A DNA stretch of 64,000 nt from Pediococcus parvulus (GCF_007990205.1 NZ_BJWE01000001.1:89193-153192); one strand, 5' to 3'; positions 1 to 8,144 are shown, numbered from the stretch's first letter. Notes: a model not told the origin generated them from the sequence alone. Translations and numbers: made by a program.

Positions 1-2
1 GT

Positions 3-521
3 GTCGGTTCAAAACATGAACAAACTTTATATCGACCAATTAGTCTTGCTAAAACACAAGAATCGCATATTCTCCAACTGCGCCCTAATTTACCTCCTGA
101 AATTGCTGGGATTCATTGGCTTGCAATGGGGGTTGCCGCTCAAAGTCTGTATATTCCGTTTTACGCCGGAATAAAGGATACGCCGGTTAGTTACAAGAAA
201 GGCTCCGAAACCTATCAAGTAGACTCTGCCTATTGGATTTACAAGCAAACTGGCATTCTAGTTGACGCTCACTACTTAGAATTTGGGCCCTTACTGGAAG
301 ATGTGCAAGATAAAATCAACCAGCAACTGATTCAAAACTTGCACATCAGTGACAAAATGGCATTAACTTTGGATGGCAAAGCCTTAGAAAACTATTTAAC
401 CAGTCAAAGTAATCAAAATGCAGCAATTGGCTTGCAAGCTATGCAGAAATTAACTGCCCAATTGATTACCAAAATGACAGATATGTCGCCGTTAAACTAC
501 AAGCAGGATATGAATCTATAA
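3..521 (+). CDS. pepD: C69-family dipeptidase, C-terminal part
   Basis: The reading frame is open at the left edge of the window, so only about the last 172 residues are present. The frame reads through blocks typical of the end of lactobacillary PepD dipeptidases (peptidase family C69), such as GIHWLAMG, AAQSLYIPFYAG and DSAYWIYKQT. The enzyme is a cytoplasmic Ntn-hydrolase that splits dipeptides. Its nucleophilic N-terminal cysteine lies outside the window and cannot be checked. The gene ends with a stop followed 58 bases later by a rho-independent terminator, so it is the last gene of its transcript. It converges on ppsA. Confidence 0.88.
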   Translation, partial: VGSKHEQTLYRPISLAKTQESHILQLRPNLPPEIAGIHWLAMGVAAQSLYIPFYAGIKDTPVSYKKGSETYQVDSAYWIYKQTGILVDAHYLEFGPLLEDVQDKINQQLIQNLHISDKMALTLDGKALENYLTSQSNQNAAIGLQAMQKLTAQLITKMTDMSPLNYKQDMNL

Positions 522-578
522 TTAATCGCCCACTATGATCATCTTAGGGTGTAAATTAAACTGAATATTACTAAACTC

Positions 579-615
579 AAGCAGCAGGAAGAACTTTTTT
601 CCGCTGCTTTTTAAA
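579..615 (+). terminator. Rho-independent terminator of pepD
   Basis: AAGCAGC pairs with GCTGCTT, extended by GGAA/TTCC inside the stem, and is followed by TTTTT on the plus strand. It sits just after the dipeptidase stop. Confidence 0.8.
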
Positions 616-624
616 TATAGATAG

Positions 625-661
625 CAAAAATGAGATTGAGGGAATTTTCCCCAATCTCATA
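625..661 (-). terminator. Rho-independent terminator of ppsA
   Basis: ATGAGATTG and GGGAA pair with TTCCC and CAATCTCAT. On the minus strand the stem is followed by TTTTT. It lies 30 bases past the ppsA stop and, with the pepD terminator, separates two convergent transcripts. Confidence 0.8.
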
Positions 662-690
662 ATTTTATTGCCAATTATCAGCAAAAATTA

Positions 691-3093
691 TTACCAATTG
701 TAATCCGTTTTATCCTGTAGGCCACGTCCAGTCGCTTTATCAAGTATAAGTCGCTGTTCAAAATGAGCCACATTGCGTTTAGTTTCCTTAACCATATCAG
801 GATTAACTGAAACATAATCAATCCCGCTTTGAATCAAGAAGTTCGTAAACTCCGGATATTCTGAAGGAGCTTGTCCACAAATGGAGACAGTCTTGCCATC
901 CTTATGCGCAGTCACAATCAGATGACGAATCGCCCGCTTGACAGCAAGGTCACGTTCATCAAAAAGACTGGCAACCGTATCATTATTCCGATCACAACCT
1001 AAAATTAGCATTGCTAAGTCATTTGATCCGATCGAATAACCATCTACAAACTGGTTGAATTGATCCGCAAGAATGATGTTTGATGGAATTTCTGCCATCA
1101 TGTAAACCTTAAAATCAGCACTGCGAACCAGGCCTTCATCACGCATAATGGCTGTTACTTTTTGAGCTTCAGTCACCGTCCGGACAAATGGAATCATTAC
1201 ATTTAGGTTCTTCAGCCCAAATTCATTCCGAACCTTCTTAACCGCTGCTAGTTCAAGTTTGAAGGCATCAATATACTTAGGATCGTAGTACCTTGAAGCC
1301 CCCCGCCAACCTAATAAGTCAGCAGATTCGTGTGGCTCATATTTCTCGCCACCCTTTAGGTTCCGGTATTCACTTGATTTGAAGTCTGAGAATCGCAGTA
1401 CAACTGGTCGAGGTGCCATTGCGCGAACTACTTTAGCAATCCCTTCAGCAAGCATATTAACAACCTTGTCTGCCTGACCATTTTCAATTAAATACAAAGG
1501 ATGTTCATGAATATATGAGGTCCAGATGAACTCCTCACGCATCAGTCCAATTCCGTCAGCCGGTAACGAAGCGTACCTATCAACTAGCCCTGGATCACCT
1601 AAATTCATCATGACACCCGTAGCAGTTGGTGCAAACGATTCTGCCGCCACGACCTGACCAGTTGTGGTTGTTTCTGGGGTGGCCTTTTTGAGCATGCTGG
1701 TTACTTCACCACGATAAACAACCCCGTTTTTAGCATCAACAGTCACGACATCACCCGTTTTAAGTACTTCGGTTGCAACTGTATTCTTACTTCTTGTCCC
1801 AACAATACAAGGAATCTGCATTTCACGGGAAATAATGGCCGCGTGACAAGTCATTCCGCCATTATTCGTGATGATTGCCACTGCCTTTTTCATGGCTGGG
1901 ACCCAATCAGGTGAAGTCATGACGGTTACCAAAACTTCGCCTTGTTTAAATTGATCAATATCTTTCGGATTGTCAATGACATGCACAACGCCGCTGGCGA
2001 CCCCAGGACTGGCTGCTAGTCCCCGAACCGCAATTTCAGCATCAGCTTCTGTAACCACGTTGCTACTACCATCAATAGCATTATCTTTATTTTTCTTACG
2101 TTGTGACCAAACAGTTTCTGGCCGTGCCTGGACAATCCACAGCCGATTCGTATTAGTATCCAAGGCGTATTCCATATCCATGTAACACCCGTAGTGACGC
2201 TCGATCTCCTTAGCGTAACCAGCCAATTCAATCACCTGACTATCTGTCAGTGCAGCCTGCTCCTGTAATTCAGTAGGTACGGTTTGTTCTTCGGTCCCAC
2301 CATCTGCCACACGGACTAGCTCAACAGTCTGTTTAAGGATATCTTTTTCGACAATCTTCATCGATTGTTTATCAATGACAAAATGATCTGGTGTTACCTT
2401 ACCAAGGACAATATATTCGCCCAAACCATAGATTGCATCGACCATAATCTTGGAGCCGTCGCCATTCGCAACGTTCACGGAGAACATGATGCCCGATGCC
2501 TTGGAAAAGACCATCATTTGAATTGCCGCTGATAGGGCAACCTTCTCGTGAGGGAAATGTTGTTTGTGACGGTAATAGGTCGCACGATCAGTGAAGAGTG
2601 AGGCATAACATTGTTGAACACGGTTCACAACATCCGCTGCGCCTTTAATGTTCAAATACGATTCTTGTTGACCAGCAAACGATGCATTGGGTAGATCTTC
2701 AGCCGTTGCAGAAGAACGAATGGCAACAAAAGGATCCTCTTGACCCATCTTTTTTGCCAAATCACTATAAGCCTGCTTAATATCGTTTGCCAGATCATCC
2801 GGCATCTGCGCCTCAACGATTAAGTTACGAATCTGCTCACAGGTTTTGTGCAGTTCATCTGAATTTTCATAATCTTTAATGCTTTCAAGCAAGTCGTTCA
2901 CTTTATCATTCAATTTGGTTTTGTGCATGAAGTACCGATAAGCTCGAGCGGTTGTTGCAAAACCATACGGCACTGGAACATCCATCGAAGAAGTCATTTC
3001 GCCCAGTGAAGAAGATTTGCCCCCTACCAGATTAACGTCTTCCCGATGTAATTCGTTAAACCATAAAACATTTGCAGTATCGCGACTACTCAT
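691..3093 (-). CDS. ppsA: Phosphoenolpyruvate synthase (pyruvate, water dikinase)
   Basis: 800 residues, the full length for this family. The enzyme makes phosphoenolpyruvate from pyruvate, ATP and water in the cytoplasm, releasing AMP and phosphate. The N-terminal ATP-grasp domain carries GGKSSSLGEM near residue 25. The swivelling phosphohistidine domain has GGMTCHAA with the phosphorylated His at about residue 417. The C-terminal PEP-binding barrel ends with SICGQAPSE, its catalytic Cys near residue 739. The start has a strong ribosome binding site (GGAGG, 7 bases upstream). The gene is monocistronic, with its own promoter, cre box and terminator, which fits gluconeogenic expression repressed by good sugars. 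PPDK is excluded by length and domain order. Confidence 0.95.
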   Translation of the reverse strand: MSSRDTANVLWFNELHREDVNLVGGKSSSLGEMTSSMDVPVPYGFATTARAYRYFMHKTKLNDKVNDLLESIKDYENSDELHKTCEQIRNLIVEAQMPDDLANDIKQAYSDLAKKMGQEDPFVAIRSSATAEDLPNASFAGQQESYLNIKGAADVVNRVQQCYASLFTDRATYYRHKQHFPHEKVALSAAIQMMVFSKASGIMFSVNVANGDGSKIMVDAIYGLGEYIVLGKVTPDHFVIDKQSMKIVEKDILKQTVELVRVADGGTEEQTVPTELQEQAALTDSQVIELAGYAKEIERHYGCYMDMEYALDTNTNRLWIVQARPETVWSQRKKNKDNAIDGSSNVVTEADAEIAVRGLAASPGVASGVVHVIDNPKDIDQFKQGEVLVTVMTSPDWVPAMKKAVAIITNNGGMTCHAAIISREMQIPCIVGTRSKNTVATEVLKTGDVVTVDAKNGVVYRGEVTSMLKKATPETTTTGQVVAAESFAPTATGVMMNLGDPGLVDRYASLPADGIGLMREEFIWTSYIHEHPLYLIENGQADKVVNMLAEGIAKVVRAMAPRPVVLRFSDFKSSEYRNLKGGEKYEPHESADLLGWRGASRYYDPKYIDAFKLELAAVKKVRNEFGLKNLNVMIPFVRTVTEAQKVTAIMRDEGLVRSADFKVYMMAEIPSNIILADQFNQFVDGYSIGSNDLAMLILGCDRNNDTVASLFDERDLAVKRAIRHLIVTAHKDGKTVSICGQAPSEYPEFTNFLIQSGIDYVSVNPDMVKETKRNVAHFEQRLILDKATGRGLQDKTDYNW

Positions 3094-3155
3094 AATATTA
3101 CCTCCTTGTATAATTAATTTCTGACTTTATTAATTACGAAACAGAAGATTAACAA

Positions 3156-3169
3156 TGAAAGCGTTTTCA
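3156..3169 (-). promoter_or_regulatory. cre box (CcpA operator) of ppsA
   Basis: TGAAAGCGTTTTCA matches the catabolite-responsive element consensus (TGWAANCGNTNNCA) and is nearly palindromic. It lies just downstream of a likely -10 box, TATAAT (minus strand, 3182-3187), with TTCACT 16 bases further upstream as a weak -35. A cre at about +6 to +19 would block ppsA transcription when CcpA is active. That ppsA is repressed this way is inferred from the position. Confidence 0.8.
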
Positions 3170-3261
3170 TTAACTGCCCTTATTATAATTCAACTTTGCT
3201 TAAAGTGAAAGCAAAGTCTGTTAGTTTGAGGTATAAAGTACGAATATAAAACAACTAGAGA

Positions 3262-3303
3262 AAAGAAAAAAATTGAGAGAAAACATTTTCCCTCAATTTT
3301 TCA
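3262..3303 (-). terminator. Rho-independent terminator after the 86-residue membrane protein
   Basis: AAAATTGAG/CTCAATTTT with inner GAAAA/TTTTC pairing is flanked by T runs on both strands, so it could work in either direction. On the minus strand it closes the matrixin and membrane-protein transcript. Confidence 0.75.
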
Positions 3304-3351
3304 ATTTGGCTTATTCTAAACAACTATTTGTTTCAAAATTTTTGTTGCTGC

Positions 3352-3612
3352 TTAACTATTAAACTCGCTAAGAATCATAAATGCAATAAAGCCCACAATG
3401 ACAGCTAAAATTATAATGCCACCCAATAAAAAGTTAAAGACAAACCCAAGACCGCCACATAATAACAGGATGATAAAAATAATGGGATGCCGCAAACAAA
3501 ATCTCAAAAAACTCATAATGAGTTTGAAAAAGAGGATGATAAAAATAATCCCCCCAATCAGGAGGGCAATATTGGTATTCGATACAGTAGCTGACAGAAT
3601 AAAGTTTGTCAT
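3352..3612 (-). CDS. Small hydrophobic membrane protein, function unknown
   Basis: 86 residues, almost entirely apolar, with two to three predicted membrane segments: about 12-32, 38-60 and 62-82. The sequence is rich in Ile, Phe and Leu, with a central RFCLRHP stretch between the segments. No catalytic motif or known family is recognised. It starts 34 bases after the matrixin stop, with GGAAGG upstream, and shares the terminator at 3262-3303, so the two genes are probably co-transcribed. A role in handling or tolerating the secreted protease is possible but is only inferred from the neighbourhood. An antisense frame over the same bases was judged a shadow. Confidence 0.65.
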   Translation of the reverse strand: MTNFILSATVSNTNIALLIGGIIFIILFFKLIMSFLRFCLRHPIIFIILLLCGGLGFVFNFLLGGIIILAVIVGFIAFMILSEFNS

Positions 3613-3646
3613 AAGTTATCAATCCTTCCCCATTTTAAATATACTT

Positions 3647-4354
3647 TTAATTGTTGCCTTGATAGATCGCCTTTAATCCCTCAAGGTCACCACTTGATAA
3701 TCGAGTTTTGCCTTGATCTACCGGATACATCACAGAATTTCGATTACTGCTATGATCAAGTCCCAAGGCATGTCCCAATTCGTGGACTGCCACGGATAAC
3801 TGAACGGACTCAGCATATCGGACATTTAAACTCGCCTTAGCATGATTAACTGTATAGGCATTTACCCCTGTTTGCTGAATCACTTCGGGACCACCATGCC
3901 CTAGCTCAATTGTACCTTGATTTGAAGTAGTCATTTTCTTATTGTAGATAGAGAAAAAAATTTGATTTTGTTTTTGGGTTCCTTTTCCAGCGACCAACTT
4001 CACAATACCAGTTCGGTTATATTCACGAATCGCCTGTTCAAATACTTTTTTTACGTGACTAGGAATAGTGGTTGCAAACTGATAGTAATACACGTTTGCT
4101 AAGGAGTGACCTTGAACCACACTTTCAATTGGTGTTGCCGTTTTGCTTGCTGATTTGGTGGTAGCTTTGCTTGTTTCCGTATTGATCTGATAATTTTTAG
4201 TGATTTTTTGTGGATTGATATTCGAAATAACTTGAGTGACTTGTTGTTTAAAATCGGTCGCAATGTTTTTGGCAGCTACTTGGTAATTTTTACCAAGTAA
4301 TAAATATAACACCATAGCTAACATCGCTAACCACGCAATACCCCTGTGTTTCAT
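3647..4354 (-). CDS. Secreted matrixin-type zinc metalloprotease
   Basis: 235 residues. The N-terminus has basic residues and a hydrophobic segment (about 8-22), consistent with a signal peptide or membrane anchor, so the enzyme should act outside the cell. The zinc site HELGHALGLDH at about 191-201 is the full HExxHxxGxxH signature of metzincins. SVMYP at about 207-211 supplies the Met-turn. This matches the peptidase M10A (matrixin) family, and the domain lies at the C-terminus as usual. GGGGGAACAAGAATG gives a good start. Residues 30-90 are a Lys/Thr/Ser-rich linker. The substrate is unknown. Lactobacilli often have one or more such proteins without assigned function. Confidence 0.85.
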   Translation of the reverse strand: MKHRGIAWLAMLAMVLYLLLGKNYQVAAKNIATDFKQQVTQVISNINPQKITKNYQINTETSKATTKSASKTATPIESVVQGHSLANVYYYQFATTIPSHVKKVFEQAIREYNRTGIVKLVAGKGTQKQNQIFFSIYNKKMTTSNQGTIELGHGGPEVIQQTGVNAYTVNHAKASLNVRYAESVQLSVAVHELGHALGLDHSSNRNSVMYPVDQGKTRLSSGDLEGLKAIYQGNN

Positions 4355-4496
4355 TCTTGTTCCCCCGATTTTTTTACGAACTACGCCAAGTTAAACAGAT
4401 TCATTTACGATCTGCATGATAATTATTGATATTAGTGTAGTTTGGAACAGTAGACAACCCAAATAGGTAAACCTTAATCATGATTTAAGTAAATTG

Positions 4497-4536
4497 CCAT
4501 AAAAAAATACAAACCCTTAAGGTTTGCATTTTTGTC
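4497..4536 (-). terminator. Rho-independent terminator of rplS
   Basis: On the minus strand GCAAACC pairs with GGTTTG across a short loop, followed by a run of seven T. It begins a few bases after the rplS stop and ends the rpsP-rplS cluster. Confidence 0.85.
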
Positions 4537-4540
4537 TATA

Positions 4541-4888
4541 TTAACGACGGTCTTCTTTAATACGAGCAGCCTTACCATGTAAAGCACGTAAGTAATAAAG
4601 TTTAGAACGACGAACACGTCCATGACGAATAACATCAATCTTAGCAACTCGTGGTGAATGTAATGGGAATGTACGCTCAACGCCCACACCATTACTAATC
4701 TTACGAACTGTATAAGTAGCACTGATTCCGACACCATGGCGTTTGATCACAACACCTTCGAATAACTGGATACGTTCACGAGTACCTTCAACAACACGGG
4801 CATGCACACGAACTGTATCTCCAGCACGGAAATCAGGAATATCATCACGCAATTGTGATTCGGTAATTTTGTTAATTAATGGATTCAT
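4541..4888 (-). CDS. rplS: 50S ribosomal protein L19
   Basis: 115 residues, the normal length. Recognised from [24 protein letters not shown], the [13 protein letters not shown] block and the basic tail [15 protein letters not shown]19 sits at the interface of the 30S and 50S subunits. GGAAGG 8 bases before ATG supports the start. It is the last gene of the rpsP cluster, but the 119-base gap before it probably holds its own leader and promoter, so it may be made partly independently of trmD. Confidence 0.97.
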   Translation of the reverse strand: MNPLINKITESQLRDDIPDFRAGDTVRVHARVVEGTRERIQLFEGVVIKRHGVGISATYTVRKISNGVGVERTFPLHSPRVAKIDVIRHGRVRRSKLYYLRALHGKAARIKEDRR

Positions 4889-4985
4889 TTAAGAAACCTT
4901 CCTTTCATCAACATTCTTATCCTTGTTGAACAGCGGAATATTGTTTTCTTTAGTCTTAACAGACCAATCAAAAGTTTATCATAAA
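4889..4985 (-). promoter_or_regulatory. Probable L19 leader with promoter upstream of rplS
   Basis: This gap between trmD and rplS has no coding sense. On the minus strand TTTACA, a 17-base spacer and TAAACT form a weak promoter-like pair near 4960-4985. The transcribed part contains CTGTTAAGACTAAAG and repeats of TGTTCAACAAGG and AATGTTGATG that can fold locally. Rfam describes an L19 leader in this position in Bacilli. I infer the element from position and could not run a covariance model. Confidence 0.45.
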
Positions 4986-5007
4986 ACTTACTGGCTGTAA
5001 AGCTGTT

Positions 5008-5766
5008 CTAGTTTTTTGCTTCAGGTTCACTCAACTCTGCTTTTATATCATTGAGGAGATTTAAGTCTTCTTTACTCAGCCTTATTTTTTTCAAAAGGTC
5101 CGGACGTTTTAATAAGGTTCGCTTTAAAGCCTGTTTTTGGCGCCATTGATCGATTAATTGATGATTCCCGTTCAATAATACCTCGGGAACCTGCATCCCT
5201 CTAAAATCAGCCGGACGTGAGTATTGCGGATATTCTAACAAACCAGTTGAAAAAGAATCTCCAGGTGCCGACTCTTTATTCCCCAAAACTCCAGGTAGTA
5301 AGCGCACGGTGGCATCAATCATTACCATTGCAGCAAGTTCCCCACCTGTAAGCACATAGTCACCCAATGAAACCTCATCCGTAGCCAATGTTTTAATCCG
5401 CTCGTCATAGCCTTCATAATGACCGCAAATAAAAGTTAAGTGTGCTTCTTGCGCAAAAGACTCCGCCATTTTTTGGTCAAACTGCTTACCACCGGGATCT
5501 AAAATGACCACTCGCCCCTTTGGTAAGTTAGCATTATCGTTTTCTACAGCGGCCATTGCATCAAAAATGGGTTGAGGTTGAAGGAGCATCCCCGCCCCAC
5601 CACCATACGGGTAATCATCGACATTATGGTGTTTGTTACTAGAAAAATCGCGGAAATTGGTTACCTTGACATCAAGCAACTGGTCTTCAATGGCTTTTCC
5701 CACAATCGATTGATGTAAGGGACCGCTAAACATATCTGGAAAAAGGCTTAAAATATCAATTTTCAT
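5008..5766 (-). CDS. trmD: tRNA (guanine-37-N1)-methyltransferase
   Basis: 252 residues. The enzyme uses S-adenosylmethionine to methylate G37 next to the anticodon of several tRNAs, which prevents frameshifting. SPOUT trefoil-knot motifs are intact: [28 protein letters not shown] and LPGVLGN. It opens [13 protein letters not shown], the typical start. The ATG overlaps the rimM stop by four bases (ATGA), showing coupling in the rpsP-khpA-rimM-trmD-rplS cluster. Confidence 0.97.
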   Translation of the reverse strand: MKIDILSLFPDMFSGPLHQSIVGKAIEDQLLDVKVTNFRDFSSNKHHNVDDYPYGGGAGMLLQPQPIFDAMAAVENDNANLPKGRVVILDPGGKQFDQKMAESFAQEAHLTFICGHYEGYDERIKTLATDEVSLGDYVLTGGELAAMVMIDATVRLLPGVLGNKESAPGDSFSTGLLEYPQYSRPADFRGMQVPEVLLNGNHQLIDQWRQKQALKRTLLKRPDLLKKIRLSKEDLNLLNDIKAELSEPEAKN

Positions 5767-6284
5767 GAATCCAGCCCCTCCAGGAGTTCAACTGTAACTC
5801 GCTGATTATCCAAATCAACCTTTTTAATTACCTGATGAATATATGGTAACAACAAATCGTCCTTATCGGTGCGTTTAACGACCCAAACATCATTAGCTCC
5901 CGGAGACAAAATTTCAGAAACCGTTCCAAGCAACTGATCATCTGCGTCGTATACCTTAAGACCAATGATGTCATCATAATAAAACTCATCACTGCCCAAT
6001 TTCTTCCGGTCATCTTCGGAAACCTTCAACTCAAATCGTTTATACTTTTCAACATCATTAATTGAATCGAAGCCATCGAATTGAAGTAAATAGACCTGTT
6101 TTTGTTGACGGGACTTTTTAATTTTTAAAGTTTGTACGGGAGTGGCATCATCCTTGGGAGAAAACAAGAATAGTTGCTTGCCAGCTTTGAAACGTTCTTC
6201 AGGAAAATCAGTAATTGGCAACACTTTTACTTCGCCTTGAATGCCATGTGTATTGACAATGGTACCCACTTTATAATATTGCAT
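5763..6284 (-). CDS. rimM: Ribosome maturation factor (16S processing)
   Basis: 173 residues. RimM binds S19 and helps assemble the head of the 30S subunit. The N-terminal domain starts [19 protein letters not shown], and the C-terminal PRC-barrel carries [12 protein letters not shown] and [15 protein letters not shown] precedes the ATG. It overlaps trmD at ATGA. The preceding junction with khpA contains a hairpin (6305-6347) that could lower its expression relative to rpsP. Confidence 0.96.
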   Translation of the reverse strand: MQYYKVGTIVNTHGIQGEVKVLPITDFPEERFKAGKQLFLFSPKDDATPVQTLKIKKSRQQKQVYLLQFDGFDSINDVEKYKRFELKVSEDDRKKLGSDEFYYDDIIGLKVYDADDQLLGTVSEILSPGANDVWVVKRTDKDDLLLPYIHQVIKKVDLDNQRVTVELLEGLDS

Positions 6285-6304
6285 AATTTACCTCGTAATA
6301 TACT

Positions 6305-6347
6305 AAAAACTCTTAAACAAAATCAACATTTCGTTTAAGAGTTTTTT
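6305..6347 (-). terminator. Hairpin with T run between khpA and rimM
   Basis: On the minus strand AAAACTCTTAAAC, an approximately 14-base loop and GTTTAAGAGTTTTT form a 13-bp stem with a T-rich end. The khpA stop codon lies inside the first arm. It has the form of a rho-independent terminator placed within the cluster. Partial readthrough would set rpsP and khpA above rimM and trmD. Confidence 0.65.
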
Positions 6348-6592
6348 GATTTGCCATCCTCAATCACTAACCGAACTCGTTTTTCGCCATGGAAACGAAA
6401 ACTATAAACGACGTTCCGAATTGCTTGAGCAACTCGACCATGCCGACCGATAATTCGGCCAACATCTTCATCAGCCACACTTAAATGAAATTCATAAAAG
6501 CGATCGGATTCTGATCGTTCAATTGTAATTCGCTCCGGATACGAAACAAGTGGTTTAACAATTGTTAAGATTAAAGTTTCTACATTTTTCAT
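6335..6592 (-). CDS. khpA: KH-domain RNA-binding protein
   Basis: 85 residues. It has one KH domain with the GxxG loop GRHG in GRIIGRHGRVAQAIR at about 50-64. The N-terminal LILTIVKPLVSYPE is characteristic of KhpA (YlqC). KhpA partners with KhpB in cell elongation and division control in related bacteria. No clear Shine-Dalgarno sequence precedes the ATG, which lies 15 bases after the rpsP stop, so translation may be coupled to rpsP. Confidence 0.93.
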   Translation of the reverse strand: MKNVETLILTIVKPLVSYPERITIERSESDRFYEFHLSVADEDVGRIIGRHGRVAQAIRNVVYSFRFHGEKRVRLVIEDGKSKNS

Positions 6593-6607
6593 AATTAAAA
6601 ATGCCGA

Positions 6608-6880
6608 TTACTTAGCAAGCTTTGATTCATGATACTTTTTCATAATTCCAGCTTTTGAAAGAATATTCTTAACGGTATCTGATGGTTGAGCACCATTGCT
6701 TAACCAACTTAAGATGTCTTCCTCATTTAATTTTACTACAGCTGGATTAACTAATGGATTGTAAGTACCAACTTGGGCGATAAAACGACCATCACGTGGA
6801 GAGCGAGAATCAGCAACTACCACACGGTAGAAAGGACGCTTTTTTGAACCCATTCGTTTCAAACGAATTTTTACAGACAT
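6608..6880 (-). CDS. rpsP: 30S ribosomal protein S16
   Basis: 90 residues. [25 protein letters not shown] is the standard N-terminus of S16, followed by [17 protein letters not shown] lies upstream of the ATG. It is the first gene of the ribosome-maturation cluster and has its own promoter. In most relatives ffh lies directly upstream. Here about 4.4 kb separates them. Confidence 0.98.
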   Translation of the reverse strand: MSVKIRLKRMGSKKRPFYRVVVADSRSPRDGRFIAQVGTYNPLVNPAVVKLNEEDILSWLSNGAQPSDTVKNILSKAGIMKKYHESKLAK

Positions 6881-6912
6881 GTCAACACCTCCTGTTTTAT
6901 TTCACGTTAAAT

Positions 6913-6941
6913 AATATACCAGTTATTCATTTAGATGTAAA
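6913..6941 (-). promoter_or_regulatory. Sigma-A promoter of the rpsP cluster
   Basis: On the minus strand TTTACA (6936-6941), an exact 17-base spacer and TATATT (6913-6918) form a near-consensus promoter, about 30 bases before the rpsP start. It makes rpsP independent of ffh. Confidence 0.75.
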
Positions 6942-7278
6942 GGTTTTTTTCTTTACAGGCAGTTTTTATTAAACAATTTCTTTGGAATTCATAGTTCCGG
7001 ATCATCCCAGTCAAACTAAGTGCTTTATTTTATTGTTGAAAATTAGTTAATCCAGAAACGCCATTTTCTTTCCCACGTCACACCTCAATTATGTCATGGT
7101 TGGAATTATTAAAATAGGTTATTAATTTAGTAATTAAAACAATCGAACTATAGATAGTTCCCGATTCTTATTGCATTTTTAAACAAAAAATGGTATTTTA
7201 ACAGTGTTAATTATATTTGCTCAACTCAAAAATGCAATTTTACATAATTTAAGTTTCTCAAAGTGCATTAAGAGTGAC
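6942..7278. other. Intergenic stretch between rpsP and the EAL gene
   Basis: About 340 bases of AT-rich sequence without a supported reading frame on either strand. It holds a perfect palindrome GAACTATAGATAGTTC at 7145-7160 (7-bp arms, 2-base centre), which could be a protein binding site or a chance feature. It must also contain the promoter for the leader terminator at 7279-7317, but no strong -35/-10 pair stands out. Confidence 0.4.
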
Positions 7279-7317
7279 GACCCGTACTTGAGAAAGTCAA
7301 GCTTGCGGGTCTTTTTT
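7279..7317 (+). terminator. Terminator in the leader of the EAL gene
   Basis: GACCCG pairs with CGGGTC, with further ACTTGA/TCAAG pairing inside, followed by six T on the plus strand. It lies only about 48 bases before the EAL start, with no gene upstream on this strand. It could be an attenuator, or it could end a short untranslated RNA. Confidence 0.7.
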
Positions 7318-7364
7318 CTTTAAAAGAAGTAACTAACCAATGATTTTTGTATAGGAGCCTTACA

Positions 7365-8036
7365 ATGTATCAATATTTTATTCAACAAATCATTAATAAA
7401 TATAATAAGTCTGTGGTCGGCTATGAACTATTACTTCGCAAACAAGTTGGTTCAAATTGGGGACCAGTTACAAACTTCACAAGTTTACCCCCTGAAATAG
7501 TGGCGGATGAAATCATCAAAATAGCTGAGCAACTTTATAGTAAAGTACCATTTTTGTCCGTCAACCTCAACCGAACCCAACTTATGAATCAAAAAATAGT
7601 TGATCCACTGATTGGAATTCAAAAACTGTTACGTCCTGTACAAATTCAAATTGAGTTGACTGAAGATGAGACTAAAAATCATTTTAAGGAATGTGACATT
7701 ATTAATCAGTTAAAACAATTCATTGAAGAAGGCATGACCATCTCAATCGATGATGTTGATTGTGGGGTTAATACAGAAGATCAGGTAAGAGCTCTCATTC
7801 CATATACTAATGAAATAAAGTTTGCCCTTCAAAATTTTGGCCAATCAGTTTACTTTCCAGAAATTCAACAACGGATCATTTATTGGCGTGGTTTTGCTAA
7901 GAAACACAAAGTTCGTTTTATTCTTGAAGGAATCGAAAACGAAAAAATTGATGCTTTTATTGATCTTTTTGACATTGATATTCGTCAAGGATATTTTTAT
8001 GAAAAACCGCACCCTATTCAGGAAAATCAACTTTGA
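7365..8036 (+). CDS. Stand-alone EAL-domain protein (possible c-di-GMP phosphodiesterase)
   Basis: 223 residues, a single EAL domain with no signal peptide, membrane segment or GGDEF partner. Family catalytic positions can all be matched: E21 (YELLLR), N67 (SVNLN), E97 and E100 (IELTE), D129 and D130 (IDDVDCG), K152 (EIKFA), E188 (EGIE) and Q208 (QGYFYEKP). The loop reads DDVDCG where active enzymes usually have DDFGTG, and KFA where KID is common, so activity may be reduced. The ATG at 7365 is chosen because AGGAGCC sits 7 bases upstream. A TTG 18 bases earlier in frame lacks one. It stands alone on the plus strand inside the variable segment between rpsP and ffh. Confidence 0.85.
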   Translation: MYQYFIQQIINKYNKSVVGYELLLRKQVGSNWGPVTNFTSLPPEIVADEIIKIAEQLYSKVPFLSVNLNRTQLMNQKIVDPLIGIQKLLRPVQIQIELTEDETKNHFKECDIINQLKQFIEEGMTISIDDVDCGVNTEDQVRALIPYTNEIKFALQNFGQSVYFPEIQQRIIYWRGFAKKHKVRFILEGIENEKIDAFIDLFDIDIRQGYFYEKPHPIQENQL

Positions 8037-8091
8037 CTTTCGGATTACTAAAAAATAGCAACGACATATGGAACTAAGCCATAATAAAACC

Positions 8092-8144
8092 GGGTCTACA
8101 CTTTCTGGTATTAGTTATTCACCAATACCAGAAAGTGTAGACCC
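8092..8144. repeat. Perfect 21-bp inverted repeat with 11-base loop
   Basis: Arms at 8092-8112 (begins GGGTCTACACTTTC) and 8124-8144 are exact reverse complements. They flank AGTTATTCACC. There is no long T run on either side, so it is a poor terminator. The right arm replaces the C-terminal coding part of the LevR-like gene, which stops inside it. GGG...CCC ends and perfect arms suggest a miniature element or the joined ends of a lost insertion sequence. I could not compare it with known elements. Confidence 0.7.

Noticed and set aside
3398..3676. A 92-residue plus-strand frame over the small membrane protein
   Set aside because: It is basic, Pro- and Lys-rich, with no RBS. The minus-strand frame gives a sensible membrane protein.
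6942..7364. A c-di-GMP riboswitch upstream of the EAL gene
   Set aside because: The GEMM core motifs are not visible in the leader; only a plain terminator and a palindrome are seen.
7845..8030. A minus-strand frame over the EAL gene end
   Set aside because: It is Asn/Lys/Phe-rich noise opposite the conserved QGYFYEKP coding region.
8092..8144. Palindrome as the terminator of the EAL gene
   Set aside because: No run of T follows the stem on the plus strand, and the arms are unusually long and perfect.
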